Shown here one piece after another: positions 1 to 9,904 of a DNA stretch of 64,000 bases; positions within the stretch are counted from its first letter, which is position 1, and each line of letters begins with the position of its first letter. The notes under the pieces were generated by a model. That model was not told where the DNA came from. It did not search any database and saw only the letters and a list, made by a program, of their open reading frames with translations. Origin of the DNA: Granulicella pectinivorans (GTDB taxonomy: Bacteria > Acidobacteriota > Terriglobia > Terriglobales > Acidobacteriaceae); the NCBI RefSeq assembly GCF_900114625.1, contig NZ_FOZL01000001.1, positions 2,604,001 through 2,668,000 on the forward strand, written 5' to 3'. The translations under genes were made by a program, and so were the position numbers.

Positions 1-2277
1 GCACAGAATCAGTTCAACGTTCGCGTCGACTACAACCTGGGCAAGGCCGATCAGCTCTTCGCTCGCTACACGTTCTGGAATCCGCATAACGGCAACAGCG
101 ATCCGCTCGGCACCAAAGTGGGCTCGGGTCCCACGGGCAACACCACCACCGAGGCTGTCGTCGGCGACAATCACGTCTTCAACCAGTCCACCATCGCCGA
201 CCTCCGCGTTTCCTGGCTCGAGAACTACAACTACCAGACGCCGCTTTCGAACGGCTTCAACCAGAGCACGATCAACCCCAACTACGGCGCGCTCCAGGCC
301 CAGCAGGTGAACAAGAATCAGGGCCTTCTGCCGAACATCAGCGTCCCGGGCTACAGCCTGGGCGTCAACCTCTCGCAGCTCTACTGGCTCAACACGGTCT
401 ATGGTTTGAGCGGCAGCATCACCAAGGTTGCCGGTCGTCACACCATCAAGGTCGGCGGCAGCGGCCGGCAGATTCTGTGGACGAACTTCGGCAACAACCA
501 GGGCGTCGGTTTCGGTTCCACGACGGCCTTCACGGCGAGCCCCACGCTTGGCGGTGGCAACGCGCTCGCATCGCTCCTGCTTGGCGTTCCGGCCAGCACG
601 GGGATCACCGAGGTCGGCACGTGGCGCGCGGTACTGCACTCCTACGGCTTCTACGCGACCGACACCTGGCAGATGACCGGTAAGCTCACGGCGAATCTGG
701 GCGTCCGTTGGGATCAGCCCGGCTCCTACTCCGAGGTCAACGATCTCGACACGATCCTCAACCCGACACTCGCAACGAACCTTGGTAGCGTCACCAATCC
801 CGTCACCGGCAACAGCACGCCCGTCGTGGGTGGTCTGGTTTACGTCAACAGCTCGCTCTACCCATCACGCCGTGAAGAGACGCAGCACTGGAAGCTCTTC
901 TCCCCGCGCATCGGTATGAACTACCGCGCGGACTCCAGCACCGTCTTCCGCGGCGGCTACGGCATCTCCTTCCTGCCGGCGGAGATCACGGCCGACTCAC
1001 CCGGCGGAGCGCCGATCAACAATGCGAGCACCAGCCTCTCCAATACGCCGGGTGGAACCGTCAATACGACTGTCGCTAACCCCTTCCCGAACGGGATCCT
1101 TCTGCCCTCCGGTCGCACTGCCGCCGCGCTGAACGCGGTGCTGGGGCAGGGGATCGGTTCACGCATTCCCGACCAGCCCTACGGCTACGTGCAGCAGTGG
1201 AACGTAGGCACGGAGCGCGCCTTTGGCAGCAAGACCTCCGCAACCATCTCCTACGCCGGCGCGAAGGGCACGCACCTCACGCTCTCGCAGGGCTATACCG
1301 GAACGGGCCTCAACCTCAACCAGCTCCCCGACCAGTACAACTCGATCGGCGGTTCGGCCGGTCTCGGCACCGGTCTCTTCAAGCCCGTCGCCAACCCGCT
1401 CTATGGCAAGATCCCCGCAGGCGGACAGCTTGGCGGACCCACCATCCTCCAGGGCTATCTCCTGAAGCCGTTCCCGCAGTACACCTCGGTCAACCAGACG
1501 GTCCCGCGTAAGGGAAGCTCAACCTACGAGGCTCTGCAGGCAACCTTCAACCGCCGCTTCGACCATGGCGGTCTCATCCAGGTCGCCTACACCTGGGCCA
1601 AGCTGCTGAGCAACACGGAGAACACCAGCAGCTTCCAGGATGGACAAGGCGGACAGGGCGTCGTGCAGGACAACTACAACCTGCGCGCCGAGAAGTCGGT
1701 CAGCATGCAGGATCTGACCAACAACCTCGTCATCAACTATGGCGTCGACCTCCCCTTCGGTCGCGGGCAGAAGTACCTGAATGCAAGCAATGCCTTGATC
1801 AATACGGTCATCGGCGGCTGGCGCGTCAACGGCATCACCACCTTCCACAGTGGTCTGCCGCTCCCTTTCTCCACGTCGGGTAACTCGCTCAGCAACTACT
1901 TTGGTTCGGGGCCCATCCGCCCGAATGTGGTCTCCGGGTGCAACAAGCAGGTCGGTGGATCGGCGCAGAGCCGCGTGAACAACTGGTTCAACAAGGCCTG
2001 CTTCACCATCCCAACCGACTTCACCTTTGGCAACGAGAGCCGCGTCGATAGCAAGCTGCGCTCGGCTGGAGCAGCGAACTTCGACTTCTCCGCAAACAAG
2101 AGCTTCCCCATCTGGGAGAAGGTCACCGGCAAGTTCAGCATCGAAGCCTTCAACCTCTTCAACCGCGCTCAGTTTGGCGCGCCCGATACCAACCTCAACG
2201 ATGGAGCATATGGCACGGTCACCCGCCAGGCCAATACGCCGCGTGTACTGCAGGCAGCCATGCGTCTCTCGTTCTAA
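1..2277 (+). CDS. TonB-dependent receptor, Oar-like (5' end outside window)
   Basis: The reading frame is open from base 1, so the gene begins upstream and only about 758 C-terminal residues are present; the signal peptide, carboxypeptidase-regulatory domain and most of the plug are missing. What remains is the outer-membrane beta-barrel: many alternating aromatic strands, phrases such as QDTW-like 'YATDTWQMTGKLTANLGVRWD', repeated 'GGYG' and 'NxxxxSYAGAKG' patterns, and a terminal F (RLSF) typical of barrel proteins. Family members take up oligosaccharides, siderophores or other bulky ligands using TonB energy. It lies 96 bases before a GH32 hydrolase, an MFS porter and an epimerase on the same strand, so fructan or sucrose fragments are the inferred ligand. 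No SusD-like partner is present. Confidence 0.9.
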   Translation, partial: AQNQFNVRVDYNLGKADQLFARYTFWNPHNGNSDPLGTKVGSGPTGNTTTEAVVGDNHVFNQSTIADLRVSWLENYNYQTPLSNGFNQSTINPNYGALQAQQVNKNQGLLPNISVPGYSLGVNLSQLYWLNTVYGLSGSITKVAGRHTIKVGGSGRQILWTNFGNNQGVGFGSTTAFTASPTLGGGNALASLLLGVPASTGITEVGTWRAVLHSYGFYATDTWQMTGKLTANLGVRWDQPGSYSEVNDLDTILNPTLATNLGSVTNPVTGNSTPVVGGLVYVNSSLYPSRREETQHWKLFSPRIGMNYRADSSTVFRGGYGISFLPAEITADSPGGAPINNASTSLSNTPGGTVNTTVANPFPNGILLPSGRTAAALNAVLGQGIGSRIPDQPYGYVQQWNVGTERAFGSKTSATISYAGAKGTHLTLSQGYTGTGLNLNQLPDQYNSIGGSAGLGTGLFKPVANPLYGKIPAGGQLGGPTILQGYLLKPFPQYTSVNQTVPRKGSSTYEALQATFNRRFDHGGLIQVAYTWAKLLSNTENTSSFQDGQGGQGVVQDNYNLRAEKSVSMQDLTNNLVINYGVDLPFGRGQKYLNASNALINTVIGGWRVNGITTFHSGLPLPFSTSGNSLSNYFGSGPIRPNVVSGCNKQVGGSAQSRVNNWFNKACFTIPTDFTFGNESRVDSKLRSAGAANFDFSANKSFPIWEKVTGKFSIEAFNLFNRAQFGAPDTNLNDGAYGTVTRQANTPRVLQAAMRLSF

Positions 2278-2286
2278 CCACCAACG

Positions 2287-2327
2287 CGCGTGGACGCATC
2301 GGCCTGGACTGGCGATGCGTCCACGCG
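2287..2327 (+). terminator. perfect 15-bp hairpin after the receptor gene
   Basis: CGCGTGGACGCATCG (2287-2301) is exactly repeated in inverse at 2313-2327 with an 11-base loop. It begins 10 bases after the receptor stop codon. There is no T-run after it, so it may be a transcript-stabilising or attenuating hairpin between the receptor and the GH32 gene rather than a strong intrinsic terminator. Confidence 0.5.
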
Positions 2328-2373
2328 TCGATTAAGATCAATCTTCGCGTCACGCTGCAAAGAGGAGTCAGGA

Positions 2374-3861
2374 ATGAAGCGCAGTCTCTCCCCAACCCGC
2401 CGCGAGTTTCTCGCAACGGCCGCCACCCTGGCCCTCACACCCCGCGCTCTGTTGGCGCAGAGCAGTCCGCTCGCATCCGACCCACGCCGTCCAAAGTTCC
2501 ACCTGCTTCCCGCGAAGAACTGGATGAACGATCCCAACGGCCCCATCTTCTTCAACGGCAAGTACCACATGTTCTTCCAGTACAACCCGCACGCGGCCAC
2601 CTGGGGAGATATGAGCTGGTATCACTCCACGAGCCCCGACATGCTCCACTGGACGCATGCGCCCCTCGCCTTCGCGCCCACGCCGGGCTCACCCGACGCC
2701 TTCGGCTGCTTCTCGGGCTCGGCCCTCGCCGTGGGCAAACGCGTCTACCAGGTCTACACCGGCGTTGTGGAGAGCACGCCCGACAAGGCCACCATTCGTG
2801 ACGGCTCCGACAAACTCCAGGAGTCGCAGTGTCTCGCTTACTCCGACGATCCGCAGCTCATCCACTGGACCAAGCTCCCGCAGCCCATCGTGCCTCTGCC
2901 ACCCGCTGGCATGGCCATCACCGGATTTCGCGACCCCTCCGCCTGGAAGCAGGGAGACACGTACTATATGACGGTGGGCTCAGGCATTGCCCGCGTCGGC
3001 GGTTGCGTGCTGCTCTATCGTTCCAAGGATCTCAAGACGTGGGAATACCTGCACCCGCTGACCAGCGGCACCTGGAACGGCAAGAAGACGCCGAATCCAT
3101 GCGATGACGGCGAGATGTGGGAGTGCCCTGAGTTCTTCGCACTCGACGGCATGCACGTCCTCATCTATTCCACGCTTGGCAAGGTATTCTGGCAATCCGG
3201 CAAACTCGACGTAGCCACGATGAAGTTCACGCCCACCAAAACCGGCCTCCTCGACCTCGACGCCTTCTACGCGCCCAAGACGCAGCTCGACGCACAAGGC
3301 CGTCGTATCCTCTGGGGCTGGATTCCAGAGCGTCGCAACGACAAGGCGATGCTGGAAGCGGGATGGTCCGGCATGATGAGTCTTCCGCGTGTCATGCGTC
3401 TCGACTCCGATGGCACACTTCGCCTCCAGTCTCTCCCGGAGGCGGCGAAGCTCCGCGCAGGCACGGTCCCCGCGGAGAAGACCAGGGAAGGGACGCTCCA
3501 CACACTGCCGGCAGCCAACGGCGAAGTGCTCTGCAGAGCCTCGTCCGGCAAGAACTTCGAACTCTCGATCAGTACGGGAACGACCGAACTCATGCACATC
3601 GCCTACTCCTCCGCGCGGCACGCTTTCCTCGCCGACGGACACGAGATTGCCCTGCAGCCCGGCGACCTGCCCAGGCTGCATGCCTTCGTCGATGGCTCAG
3701 TCATCGAGCTCATCGTGAGCGAACGCATCGGCTATACGAAACGCTTCTACTACGAAGGTTCCACCGCGCCCGACATCCACGTCCACACCACCGGATTGGG
3801 AGAGGTCACGGTGGATGCCTGGAAGATCCGTCCGATCTCCATCAACCGTCTCACTACCTAG
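2374..3861 (+). CDS. GH32 family hydrolase (levanase/invertase type), Tat-exported
   Basis: Glycoside hydrolase family 32 enzyme expected to cleave beta-fructosidic bonds in sucrose, levan or inulin. The 495-residue protein starts at ATG 2374, preceded by AGAGGAG; an in-frame GTG at 2290 would add 28 residues ahead of the signal and is disfavoured. A twin-arginine signal (PTRREFLA, residues 7-14) ends near ALLAQ at 29. The GH32 landmarks are all present: WMNDPNG at 50-56 (nucleophile D53), GFRDP at 184-188, and WECPEF at 249-254 (acid/base E250). A beta-sandwich domain follows. The folded-state export route and the transporter and epimerase genes directly downstream point to periplasmic release of fructose. 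Confidence 0.93.
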   Translation: MKRSLSPTRREFLATAATLALTPRALLAQSSPLASDPRRPKFHLLPAKNWMNDPNGPIFFNGKYHMFFQYNPHAATWGDMSWYHSTSPDMLHWTHAPLAFAPTPGSPDAFGCFSGSALAVGKRVYQVYTGVVESTPDKATIRDGSDKLQESQCLAYSDDPQLIHWTKLPQPIVPLPPAGMAITGFRDPSAWKQGDTYYMTVGSGIARVGGCVLLYRSKDLKTWEYLHPLTSGTWNGKKTPNPCDDGEMWECPEFFALDGMHVLIYSTLGKVFWQSGKLDVATMKFTPTKTGLLDLDAFYAPKTQLDAQGRRILWGWIPERRNDKAMLEAGWSGMMSLPRVMRLDSDGTLRLQSLPEAAKLRAGTVPAEKTREGTLHTLPAANGEVLCRASSGKNFELSISTGTTELMHIAYSSARHAFLADGHEIALQPGDLPRLHAFVDGSVIELIVSERIGYTKRFYYEGSTAPDIHVHTTGLGEVTVDAWKIRPISINRLTT

Positions 3862-3878
3862 CAACAGCGGAGAAGAAC

Positions 3879-5201
3879 GTGAATCGATATCTCGCCAAAG
3901 CCACGATCGTGGGCGCACTCGGTGGCCTGCTCTTCGGCTTCGACACAGCCGTCATCGCCGGCACGACCCAGCAGCTTACCGAGATCTTCCATCTCACACC
4001 CACCACGCTCGGCCTCACGGTCTTCATCGGTCTCGTCGGTACGGTCATCGGCGCGCTCTGCTCCGGCGTGCTCGGCCAGAAGATCGGCGGACGGGAAGCT
4101 CTGCGCATCATGGCGATTCTCTACACCATCTCCGCCATCGGCTGTGCCTTCGCGTGGAACTGGGATATCCTCATGGTCGCCCGCTTCATCGGCGGACTCG
4201 GTATTGGCGGATCCTCCGTACTCGGTCCGGTCTACATCGCGGAGCTGGCGCCTGCAAAGTGGCGTGGACGTATGGTCGGCCTCTTTCAGATCAATATCGT
4301 CGTTGGCATCCTTCTCGCGTATCTCTCCAACTACATCATCACCACGCGCAATCTTGGCACCATGCAGTGGCGCTGGGAGTTCGGCGTAGCCATCATCCCA
4401 TCTATCCTTTTTCTGGTGATGCTCTACGGTATCCCGCGCAGCTCCCGCTGGCTCGTCACCACCAACCGGACCGACGAGGCTCGCGAAGTCCTCGAACTGA
4501 TGGGCTCACCCAACTCCGCCGCCGAACTCAAGGAGATCGTCGACTCCATCCATCTCGAACGCGGCACCCAGCAGGAGCCCATCTTCAACGGTCGATACGG
4601 AAAACCCATCTTCCTTGCTATCACCATCGGCATGTTCAATCAACTCGCCGGCATCAATGCCATCCTCTACTACTCGAACTACATCTTCGCCTCCGCCGGT
4701 TTCAGCTCTACCTCGGCTGCGTTACAGACGGTGAGCGTGGGCCTCGTCAACCTCCTGGCTACGGTGCTGGGCATGAGCCTCATCGACCGCCTCGGCCGCA
4801 AGACGCTCCTTCTTACCGGATCGGTCGGCATGACCGTCGCCCTGCTCGGAGTAGCAGCCATCTTTTATACCCACGCTCACCAGGCGCTGCTGGTTTGGCT
4901 TCTTGTGCTGTTCATCATCTTCTTTGCCATCTCGCAAGGCTCCGTCATCTGGGTCTACATCGCGGAGGTCTTTCCCTCGCGCGTCCGGTCCAAGGGGCAG
5001 AGCATCGGGTCGTCTTCGCACTGGATCATGAACGCCCTCATCGCCGGAGCCTTCCCCTACATCGCTGCCCGCTCGCAGGCCGCGCCCTTCGCCTTCTTCG
5101 CCGCGATGATGCTTCTTCAGTTCTTCGTCGTGCTCTTCTTCTATCCGGAGACCAAAGGCAGGTCGCTCGAACAGATTCAAACGCAACTGGGTCTCAATTA
5201 G
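3879..5201 (+). CDS. MFS sugar porter (sugar:H+ symporter family)
   Basis: About 440 residues with twelve predicted hydrophobic segments. Sugar-porter family signatures are clear: GFDTAVIAG in helix 1, an RFIGGLGIGGSS...YIAELAPAKWRGR loop signature between helices 4 and 5, QLAGINAILYY in helix 7, and PETKGRSLEQI at the C-terminus. The start is a GTG at 3879 behind GGAGAAG; no ATG lies nearby in frame. The gene follows the GH32 stop by 17 bases and precedes the epimerase by 8 bases, so it is very probably co-transcribed. The inferred substrate is a hexose, probably fructose released by the neighbouring GH32 enzyme; XylE/GalP-like specificity cannot be assigned from sequence. Confidence 0.92.
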   Translation: MNRYLAKATIVGALGGLLFGFDTAVIAGTTQQLTEIFHLTPTTLGLTVFIGLVGTVIGALCSGVLGQKIGGREALRIMAILYTISAIGCAFAWNWDILMVARFIGGLGIGGSSVLGPVYIAELAPAKWRGRMVGLFQINIVVGILLAYLSNYIITTRNLGTMQWRWEFGVAIIPSILFLVMLYGIPRSSRWLVTTNRTDEAREVLELMGSPNSAAELKEIVDSIHLERGTQQEPIFNGRYGKPIFLAITIGMFNQLAGINAILYYSNYIFASAGFSSTSAALQTVSVGLVNLLATVLGMSLIDRLGRKTLLLTGSVGMTVALLGVAAIFYTHAHQALLVWLLVLFIIFFAISQGSVIWVYIAEVFPSRVRSKGQSIGSSSHWIMNALIAGAFPYIAARSQAAPFAFFAAMMLLQFFVVLFFYPETKGRSLEQIQTQLGLN

Positions 5202-5209
5202 GGGAGTCG

Positions 5210-6058
5210 ATGAAGCTAGGAATCAGTGGATTTGCCTGGACCGCCAACTTCGAAGAGCGACATCTCAGCCTGCTCCCCGGCGTGCGAACCATGGGCTTCG
5301 AAGCCTTTGAGGTCCCGCTCTTTGACCCAGCGGCGCTCCCCGTCGCTGCCATCCGTCGCGCCTTCGAGGCGAACGATCTCGCCTGCACGCTCTGCGGGAT
5401 TCTTCCGGCTGGCATCAACCCCATCAGCTCCGATCCTGTCGTGCGTCAGCGCTCTCGCGATCATCTCGTGCGCTCGATCGAAGCTGCGGCAGAGATGGGC
5501 GCGCATCTTCTCGGTGGACCACTCTTCGCGCCGATTGGCTATCTGCCCGGACACCGGTCCACAGAGGACGAATGGACCTGGGCGATCGAGCACTTTCAGT
5601 CCGTCGTGGGGCTTCTTGAAGCGCATGATGTCACGTTGTCGATAGAGCCCGTGAACCGTTCGGAGACCTTCTTCGTGCGGACCGGCGAAGAAGCCGCGAA
5701 GCTCTGTGCCGCGGTGGGAAGCCCGCGCATCGGGGTCACGATCGATACGTTCCACGCGAACATCGAAGAGAAGAACATTGCAGCGGCGGTCGAGTCGTTG
5801 GGTGTTCACGTGAAGCACATGCATATGAGCGAGAACGACCGCAGCCTTCTCGGTTCGGGACACGTTGATTTTCCTGCTATTCTTCGTTCTCTCCAGCGGA
5901 GTCGGTACGAAGGATATCTGATGATCGAAGGGTTCGGCTATCGTGCGTCCGAATCCTCAGCTCCGGGTGCGCTATGGGCTGACCCGGCCGTCTCCCCCGA
6001 GATGCTCGCGCAACAAGGGTTCTCGTATCTCAAAGGACTGCTTCACGGCACAGCCTGA
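5210..6058 (+). CDS. ketose 3-epimerase (D-psicose/D-tagatose 3-epimerase family)
   Basis: A 282-residue TIM-barrel protein of the AP-endonuclease-2-like sugar isomerase superfamily. The metal and substrate ligands of ketose 3-epimerases are visible: SIEPVNRSET (catalytic Glu), TIDTFHANIEE (Asp and His), KHMHMSENDR (His and second-shell residues) and MIEGFG (second catalytic Glu). The set EPVNR/DTFHxNIEE/ENDR is specific to the D-tagatose/D-psicose 3-epimerase group rather than to hydroxypyruvate isomerases. ATG 5210 sits behind GGGGAG, 8 bases after the transporter stop. In context it would interconvert fructose with psicose or another ketose after import. The exact sugar is not determined. 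Confidence 0.85.
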   Translation: MKLGISGFAWTANFEERHLSLLPGVRTMGFEAFEVPLFDPAALPVAAIRRAFEANDLACTLCGILPAGINPISSDPVVRQRSRDHLVRSIEAAAEMGAHLLGGPLFAPIGYLPGHRSTEDEWTWAIEHFQSVVGLLEAHDVTLSIEPVNRSETFFVRTGEEAAKLCAAVGSPRIGVTIDTFHANIEEKNIAAAVESLGVHVKHMHMSENDRSLLGSGHVDFPAILRSLQRSRYEGYLMIEGFGYRASESSAPGALWADPAVSPEMLAQQGFSYLKGLLHGTA

Positions 6059-6214
6059 GTAGGCGGCTTGACGACCGTTTTCGTCTACTCGATGGAAAAG
6101 AAGAGGTCGTACCGCTTATCCTTTGATTGCCCCGCCCACGCTTCACCTGCTTCCACAGGCCCACGGCCTGGCGACCCTTGACGCCAATCGCCGACGGCGT
6201 GTCCCGCTCATCGC

Positions 6215-6230
6215 ATTCCGCATGCGGAAT
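6215..6230. promoter_or_regulatory. perfect 16-bp palindrome, candidate operator
   Basis: ATTCCGCATGCGGAAT is identical to its reverse complement. TTCCGC/GCGGAA half-sites resemble operators of some IclR-family regulators, but no IclR gene is in the window. It lies 157 bases after the epimerase stop and 313 bases before the receptor start. Confidence 0.4.
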
Positions 6231-6331
6231 AGAGCGAAAATTGCCTCAGCGCTATGCAAAGGGGTGGTGCGACCCATGAGGCCGCCACCCTCTCGAAGGA
6301 CTGTCAAGGTCTGCGAACCTCGTCTCCCGAC

Positions 6332-6345
6332 GGTTTACGCAAATC
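6332..6345. promoter_or_regulatory. imperfect LacI-like palindrome next to a TTGACA box
   Basis: GGTTTACGCAAATC has dyad symmetry of the form GnTTTnCGnAAAnC around a central CG, the general shape of LacI/GalR-family operators. It ends 11 bases before TTGACA (6357). The match is by eye and modest. Confidence 0.3.
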
Positions 6346-6542
6346 GAATGAACGAGTTGACATTGGTCGGACCGTTCAAGTAAACCTTCTTTGCTCTTGA
6401 AAGCCTATTCATTTCGTTCGGTAGCTTTGCTGCGAACTTGGGTCGTCCCGCGTTCGCGCAAGCAACGGATGGCGAAACCAAAAGGACAGCAATCTACCTG
6501 GAAGAACGACTCAGGCAGAGTTCAAGAAAACTTGGAGGCAGA

Positions 6543-9500
6543 ATGGTAAAGAACTTCATACGATATGCGCTCGCTGCTCTTGTGATGATGCTGGCGTTCG
6601 CAGGCGGACCGGTCGAGGCTCAGACATCGCAGGGCCAGATCACGGGTACGATCACCGACAGCACCGGAGCTGTCATCCCTGCAGCCACGGTCGTGATCAC
6701 TGAGATCAATACGCAAACCGTGCGCACCGTGACTACGGATAACAATGGCTTTTATGTCGCCACGAACTTGCCCATCGGTCAGTACACGGTTGCGGCGGCC
6801 AAGGCCTCGTATGGAGGAGAAAAACGCTCCGGCATCACTGTTTCGGCAGATGCCCACATTACCACCGACTTTCAATTGAAAGTCGGAACGGCGGCGGAGA
6901 TCGTCACCGTTGAGGCCGTTCAGGGCGAGCAGCTCAACACAACCTCAGGCGAACTCGCGCATGTCATCGATACCAAAGAGATCGACACGCTACCGCTCAA
7001 CGGTCGCAACTATCTCCAGATTCTGACGCTGATCCCCGGCGCTGTCGTCACCAATCCCGACATCTTCTCCATCACAACGAGCTTGTCTTCCGGAAACCAG
7101 GTGATCAACGGCAATCGCTCCGACTCCTCCAATCTCACCGTGGATGGCGCGTTCAATCAGGCATCGGGATCCAACGGCTCTCTGATCAACAATGTCGGCC
7201 CCGATTTTATCCAGGAAGTGAAGATCGCAACCTCGAACTTCTCCGCGGAGTATGGCCGCACCTCGGGTCCCGCGTTCAACATCGTCACGCGCGGCGGTAC
7301 AAATAAGTTCCACGGCGTTGCGTTTGAAGATATTCGCAACAATATCTTCGATGCCCGTCCCTTCTTCAGCACCTACAAGACGCACCTGCGTTTCAACAAC
7401 TTCGGTTTTGGCGTCGGCGGTCCTATCCTGCGCGACCGTCTCTTCTTCTTCGGCGGTCAGGAGTACAAGCGGCTGCGTCAGCAAAACACGCCGACGACCC
7501 TTACCGTGCCAAGCACGGCTCTGCTCAACGGAGACTTTCACGGGCTCCTGAACGCCAATGGAACCCCGCTCCAGCTTGTCTACCCAGGTACAACGACACC
7601 GATTCCAAACAACAATATCGCACCGCTCATCACCCCAGACGGGAAAGCGATCGCCAACGTTTATCGGATCATCAGCGCGCTTGGTACCTTTACCGACAGC
7701 CCTGCGGGATCGCCATCACTGCCGACCAACAACTTCGTCATCACACCCAACAACCCCCTCGACTTCCGCGAAGACTTCGTGCGTCTCGACTTCAAGATCA
7801 ACGAGCGCAACAACATCTTCGGGCGCTGGATCAGCGATCACAACTCACTCATCGACCCCTTCGGAACCTTCTCGAGCGGCGGTCTGCCCACAGTGCCAAC
7901 GCAACGCAACCGTCCAGGACAGAGCTATCTGATCTCTGAGACCTTTAGTTACCGGCCCAACATCATCAATCAGGCGACCTTCAACTTCTCGTTCGTATCG
8001 CAGCACATCCCACCCTACGGGATCAACTATCTGCGCTCGACATTCGGTTTCCAGTTCGCCAAGCTCTTCCCCACTGCCGGCCAATACGCAAACGGTATCC
8101 CCTCTGTCAGCATCACGAACTTCAGCGGCTTCTCGGGCCCTTACTTCGCGTTGAACTCTCCGACCACGGACATCCAGGCCGGAGACACCATGACGATCAT
8201 CAAAGGCAACCACCTCATCAAGCTTGGTGGCGTGTACATCCGCGACCGTATCGATCAGAACGGACGCCCCAACTACAACGGCAACGTCGTCTTCAACACG
8301 GCGGGCAATACGGCGACGACCGGCAACGCCTTGGCAGACGCCTTCCTCGGGCAGTTCCAGTCCTACACCGAAGCGAACGCCGATCCAGTGGGTCACTTCC
8401 GCTTCTCGCAACCCGAAGTCTTCGTTCAAGACACCTGGAAGGCGGCACGCAAACTCAGCCTCGAGTATGGCATCCGCTGGCAGGACATCCTCCCGCTCTA
8501 CGCGCAGGGGAACAACTACGGTAACTTCGATCCGGCGTACTACATTCCGTCGGCCGCGATCACGGTCACGACAGGAGGCAAAGTCGTCCCGGGTTCGGGC
8601 AACCCATACAACGGCCTGGTGCGTACCTCGGATCCGATCCCATCGGATCAGATCGCTCGTGTCCCGAATATCAACACGGCCGCCTATCCACAGATCCCGC
8701 AGGTTGCCCCGCGTGGTCTCTTCAAGATGCACGGTGCCTTTGGACCACGCATCGGCTTTGCGTATGCCGTCGATGAAAAGACCTCCGTTCGTGGCGGCTT
8801 CGGCGTCTTCTATTACCGGCCGGAAGGAAACGTAGGCTTCAGCCAGGTCAACATCCAGCCTTTCCTCGTCAACACGGAGTTCGATAACGCGAACCTCAGC
8901 AACATCACGGCGGGCACACCGGCCACGACCGGGCTTCAGGGAAGCATCACGGCCATCGACCCGAACCTGAAGAACCCCTATGTGGAACAGTTCTCTCTCG
9001 GCATTCAGCGGGAACTCCCCGGCGGAATGCTGCTCGAAACAACCTACGTAGGGAATGTTGGACATCACCTCCTGCGTCAGCCGAACATCAACACGCCAAG
9101 CATCACGCAGGTCGCAGCGAATCCGACCGTCAACGCAAACTTCTACAACCCATACAAGGGGTTCAGCACCATCAGCCAGTGGCGCAGCGACTCCAACTCA
9201 AACTACAACGCCCTGCAGGTTTATCTCTCCAAGCGAAAGGGCGCGGTTACGCTGACTGCGGGATATACCTTTGCCAAGGCGCTCGGCGACTCGTCCAACA
9301 ACAACGGAGACCTGGCCAATTGGCAGAGCCTCAGCTACAACTACGGTGAGCTCAACATCGATCGCAAGCATGCTTTTATCGGCACGTTGAACTATCAGGT
9401 GCCGACCTTCAAAGGCCATAGTTTCCTGTTGCGCGAGACCATTGGTGGCTTCTTCGTCACAGGTGTCCTTCGCCTGCAGACGGGCGCTTTTTACAACATC

Positions 9501-9893
9501 AATGCGAGCGCAACAACCCTTGGCTCGCGTCGTGCGAACTATGTTGCGGGAACGAACATCTACCAGGTCGGCGACTGCTGCAGTCTCGCCGGACACCAGA
9601 AGCAGTACCTCAACCCTGCTGCCTTTACCGCTCCATCGGGCTCTGCGTTCGGCAACTCCGGCGTGGGACAGGTTGTTCTTCCTGGGTTGGAGCAGACCGA
9701 CGCCACGCTGGCGAAGATCTTTCCCATCCACGACAGCGTCAACTTCCGCATCTCGGCTGATTTCTTCAACGTGTTGAATCACACGAACTATAGTTCGCTT
9801 GGGACCACGGCAACCAGCGGAACGTCCTTCGGGCGTCTCAACGGATCGTATCCTGCACGGCAACTGCAGTTCGGAGGCAAGTTCACCTTCTAG
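6543..9893 (+). CDS. TonB-dependent receptor with N-terminal carboxypeptidase-regulatory domain (Oar-like)
   Basis: A complete 1116-residue outer-membrane receptor. The start at ATG 6543 follows GGAGGCAGA and gives a classical signal peptide ending near VEAQ (residue 27). Residues about 30-120 form a carboxypeptidase-regulatory-like beta-sandwich (GQITGTITDSTGAVIPAATV). The plug follows (LPLNGRNYLQILTLIPG; 'NFSAEYGRTSGPAFNIVTRGGTN'), then a barrel ending in FGGKFTF. These proteins are much larger than siderophore receptors and are typical of acidobacterial polysaccharide or peptide uptake. It is monocistronic by position: a strong terminator follows at 9905. The ligand is unknown; two palindromes upstream suggest specific control. 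Confidence 0.93.
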   Translation: MVKNFIRYALAALVMMLAFAGGPVEAQTSQGQITGTITDSTGAVIPAATVVITEINTQTVRTVTTDNNGFYVATNLPIGQYTVAAAKASYGGEKRSGITVSADAHITTDFQLKVGTAAEIVTVEAVQGEQLNTTSGELAHVIDTKEIDTLPLNGRNYLQILTLIPGAVVTNPDIFSITTSLSSGNQVINGNRSDSSNLTVDGAFNQASGSNGSLINNVGPDFIQEVKIATSNFSAEYGRTSGPAFNIVTRGGTNKFHGVAFEDIRNNIFDARPFFSTYKTHLRFNNFGFGVGGPILRDRLFFFGGQEYKRLRQQNTPTTLTVPSTALLNGDFHGLLNANGTPLQLVYPGTTTPIPNNNIAPLITPDGKAIANVYRIISALGTFTDSPAGSPSLPTNNFVITPNNPLDFREDFVRLDFKINERNNIFGRWISDHNSLIDPFGTFSSGGLPTVPTQRNRPGQSYLISETFSYRPNIINQATFNFSFVSQHIPPYGINYLRSTFGFQFAKLFPTAGQYANGIPSVSITNFSGFSGPYFALNSPTTDIQAGDTMTIIKGNHLIKLGGVYIRDRIDQNGRPNYNGNVVFNTAGNTATTGNALADAFLGQFQSYTEANADPVGHFRFSQPEVFVQDTWKAARKLSLEYGIRWQDILPLYAQGNNYGNFDPAYYIPSAAITVTTGGKVVPGSGNPYNGLVRTSDPIPSDQIARVPNINTAAYPQIPQVAPRGLFKMHGAFGPRIGFAYAVDEKTSVRGGFGVFYYRPEGNVGFSQVNIQPFLVNTEFDNANLSNITAGTPATTGLQGSITAIDPNLKNPYVEQFSLGIQRELPGGMLLETTYVGNVGHHLLRQPNINTPSITQVAANPTVNANFYNPYKGFSTISQWRSDSNSNYNALQVYLSKRKGAVTLTAGYTFAKALGDSSNNNGDLANWQSLSYNYGELNIDRKHAFIGTLNYQVPTFKGHSFLLRETIGGFFVTGVLRLQTGAFYNINASATTLGSRRANYVAGTNIYQVGDCCSLAGHQKQYLNPAAFTAPSGSAFGNSGVGQVVLPGLEQTDATLAKIFPIHDSVNFRISADFFNVLNHTNYSSLGTTATSGTSFGRLNGSYPARQLQFGGKFTF

Positions 9894-9904
9894 TGCATCA
9901 AGCG

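Larger units (their letters stand above)
6059..6542. other. 484-bp intergenic region upstream of the second receptor
   Basis: No convincing gene is present; an 86-codon frame at 6123-6383 lacks a ribosome binding site and family-like features. The stretch holds two palindromic sites (6215-6230 and 6332-6345) and a TTGACA box at 6357-6362 followed 18 bases later by TAAACC, a weak promoter candidate for the receptor at 6543. Confidence 0.5.

Noticed and set aside
6123..6383. An 86-codon frame upstream of the second receptor
   Set aside because: No ribosome site, no recognisable protein features, and it overlaps the palindrome and promoter-like elements.
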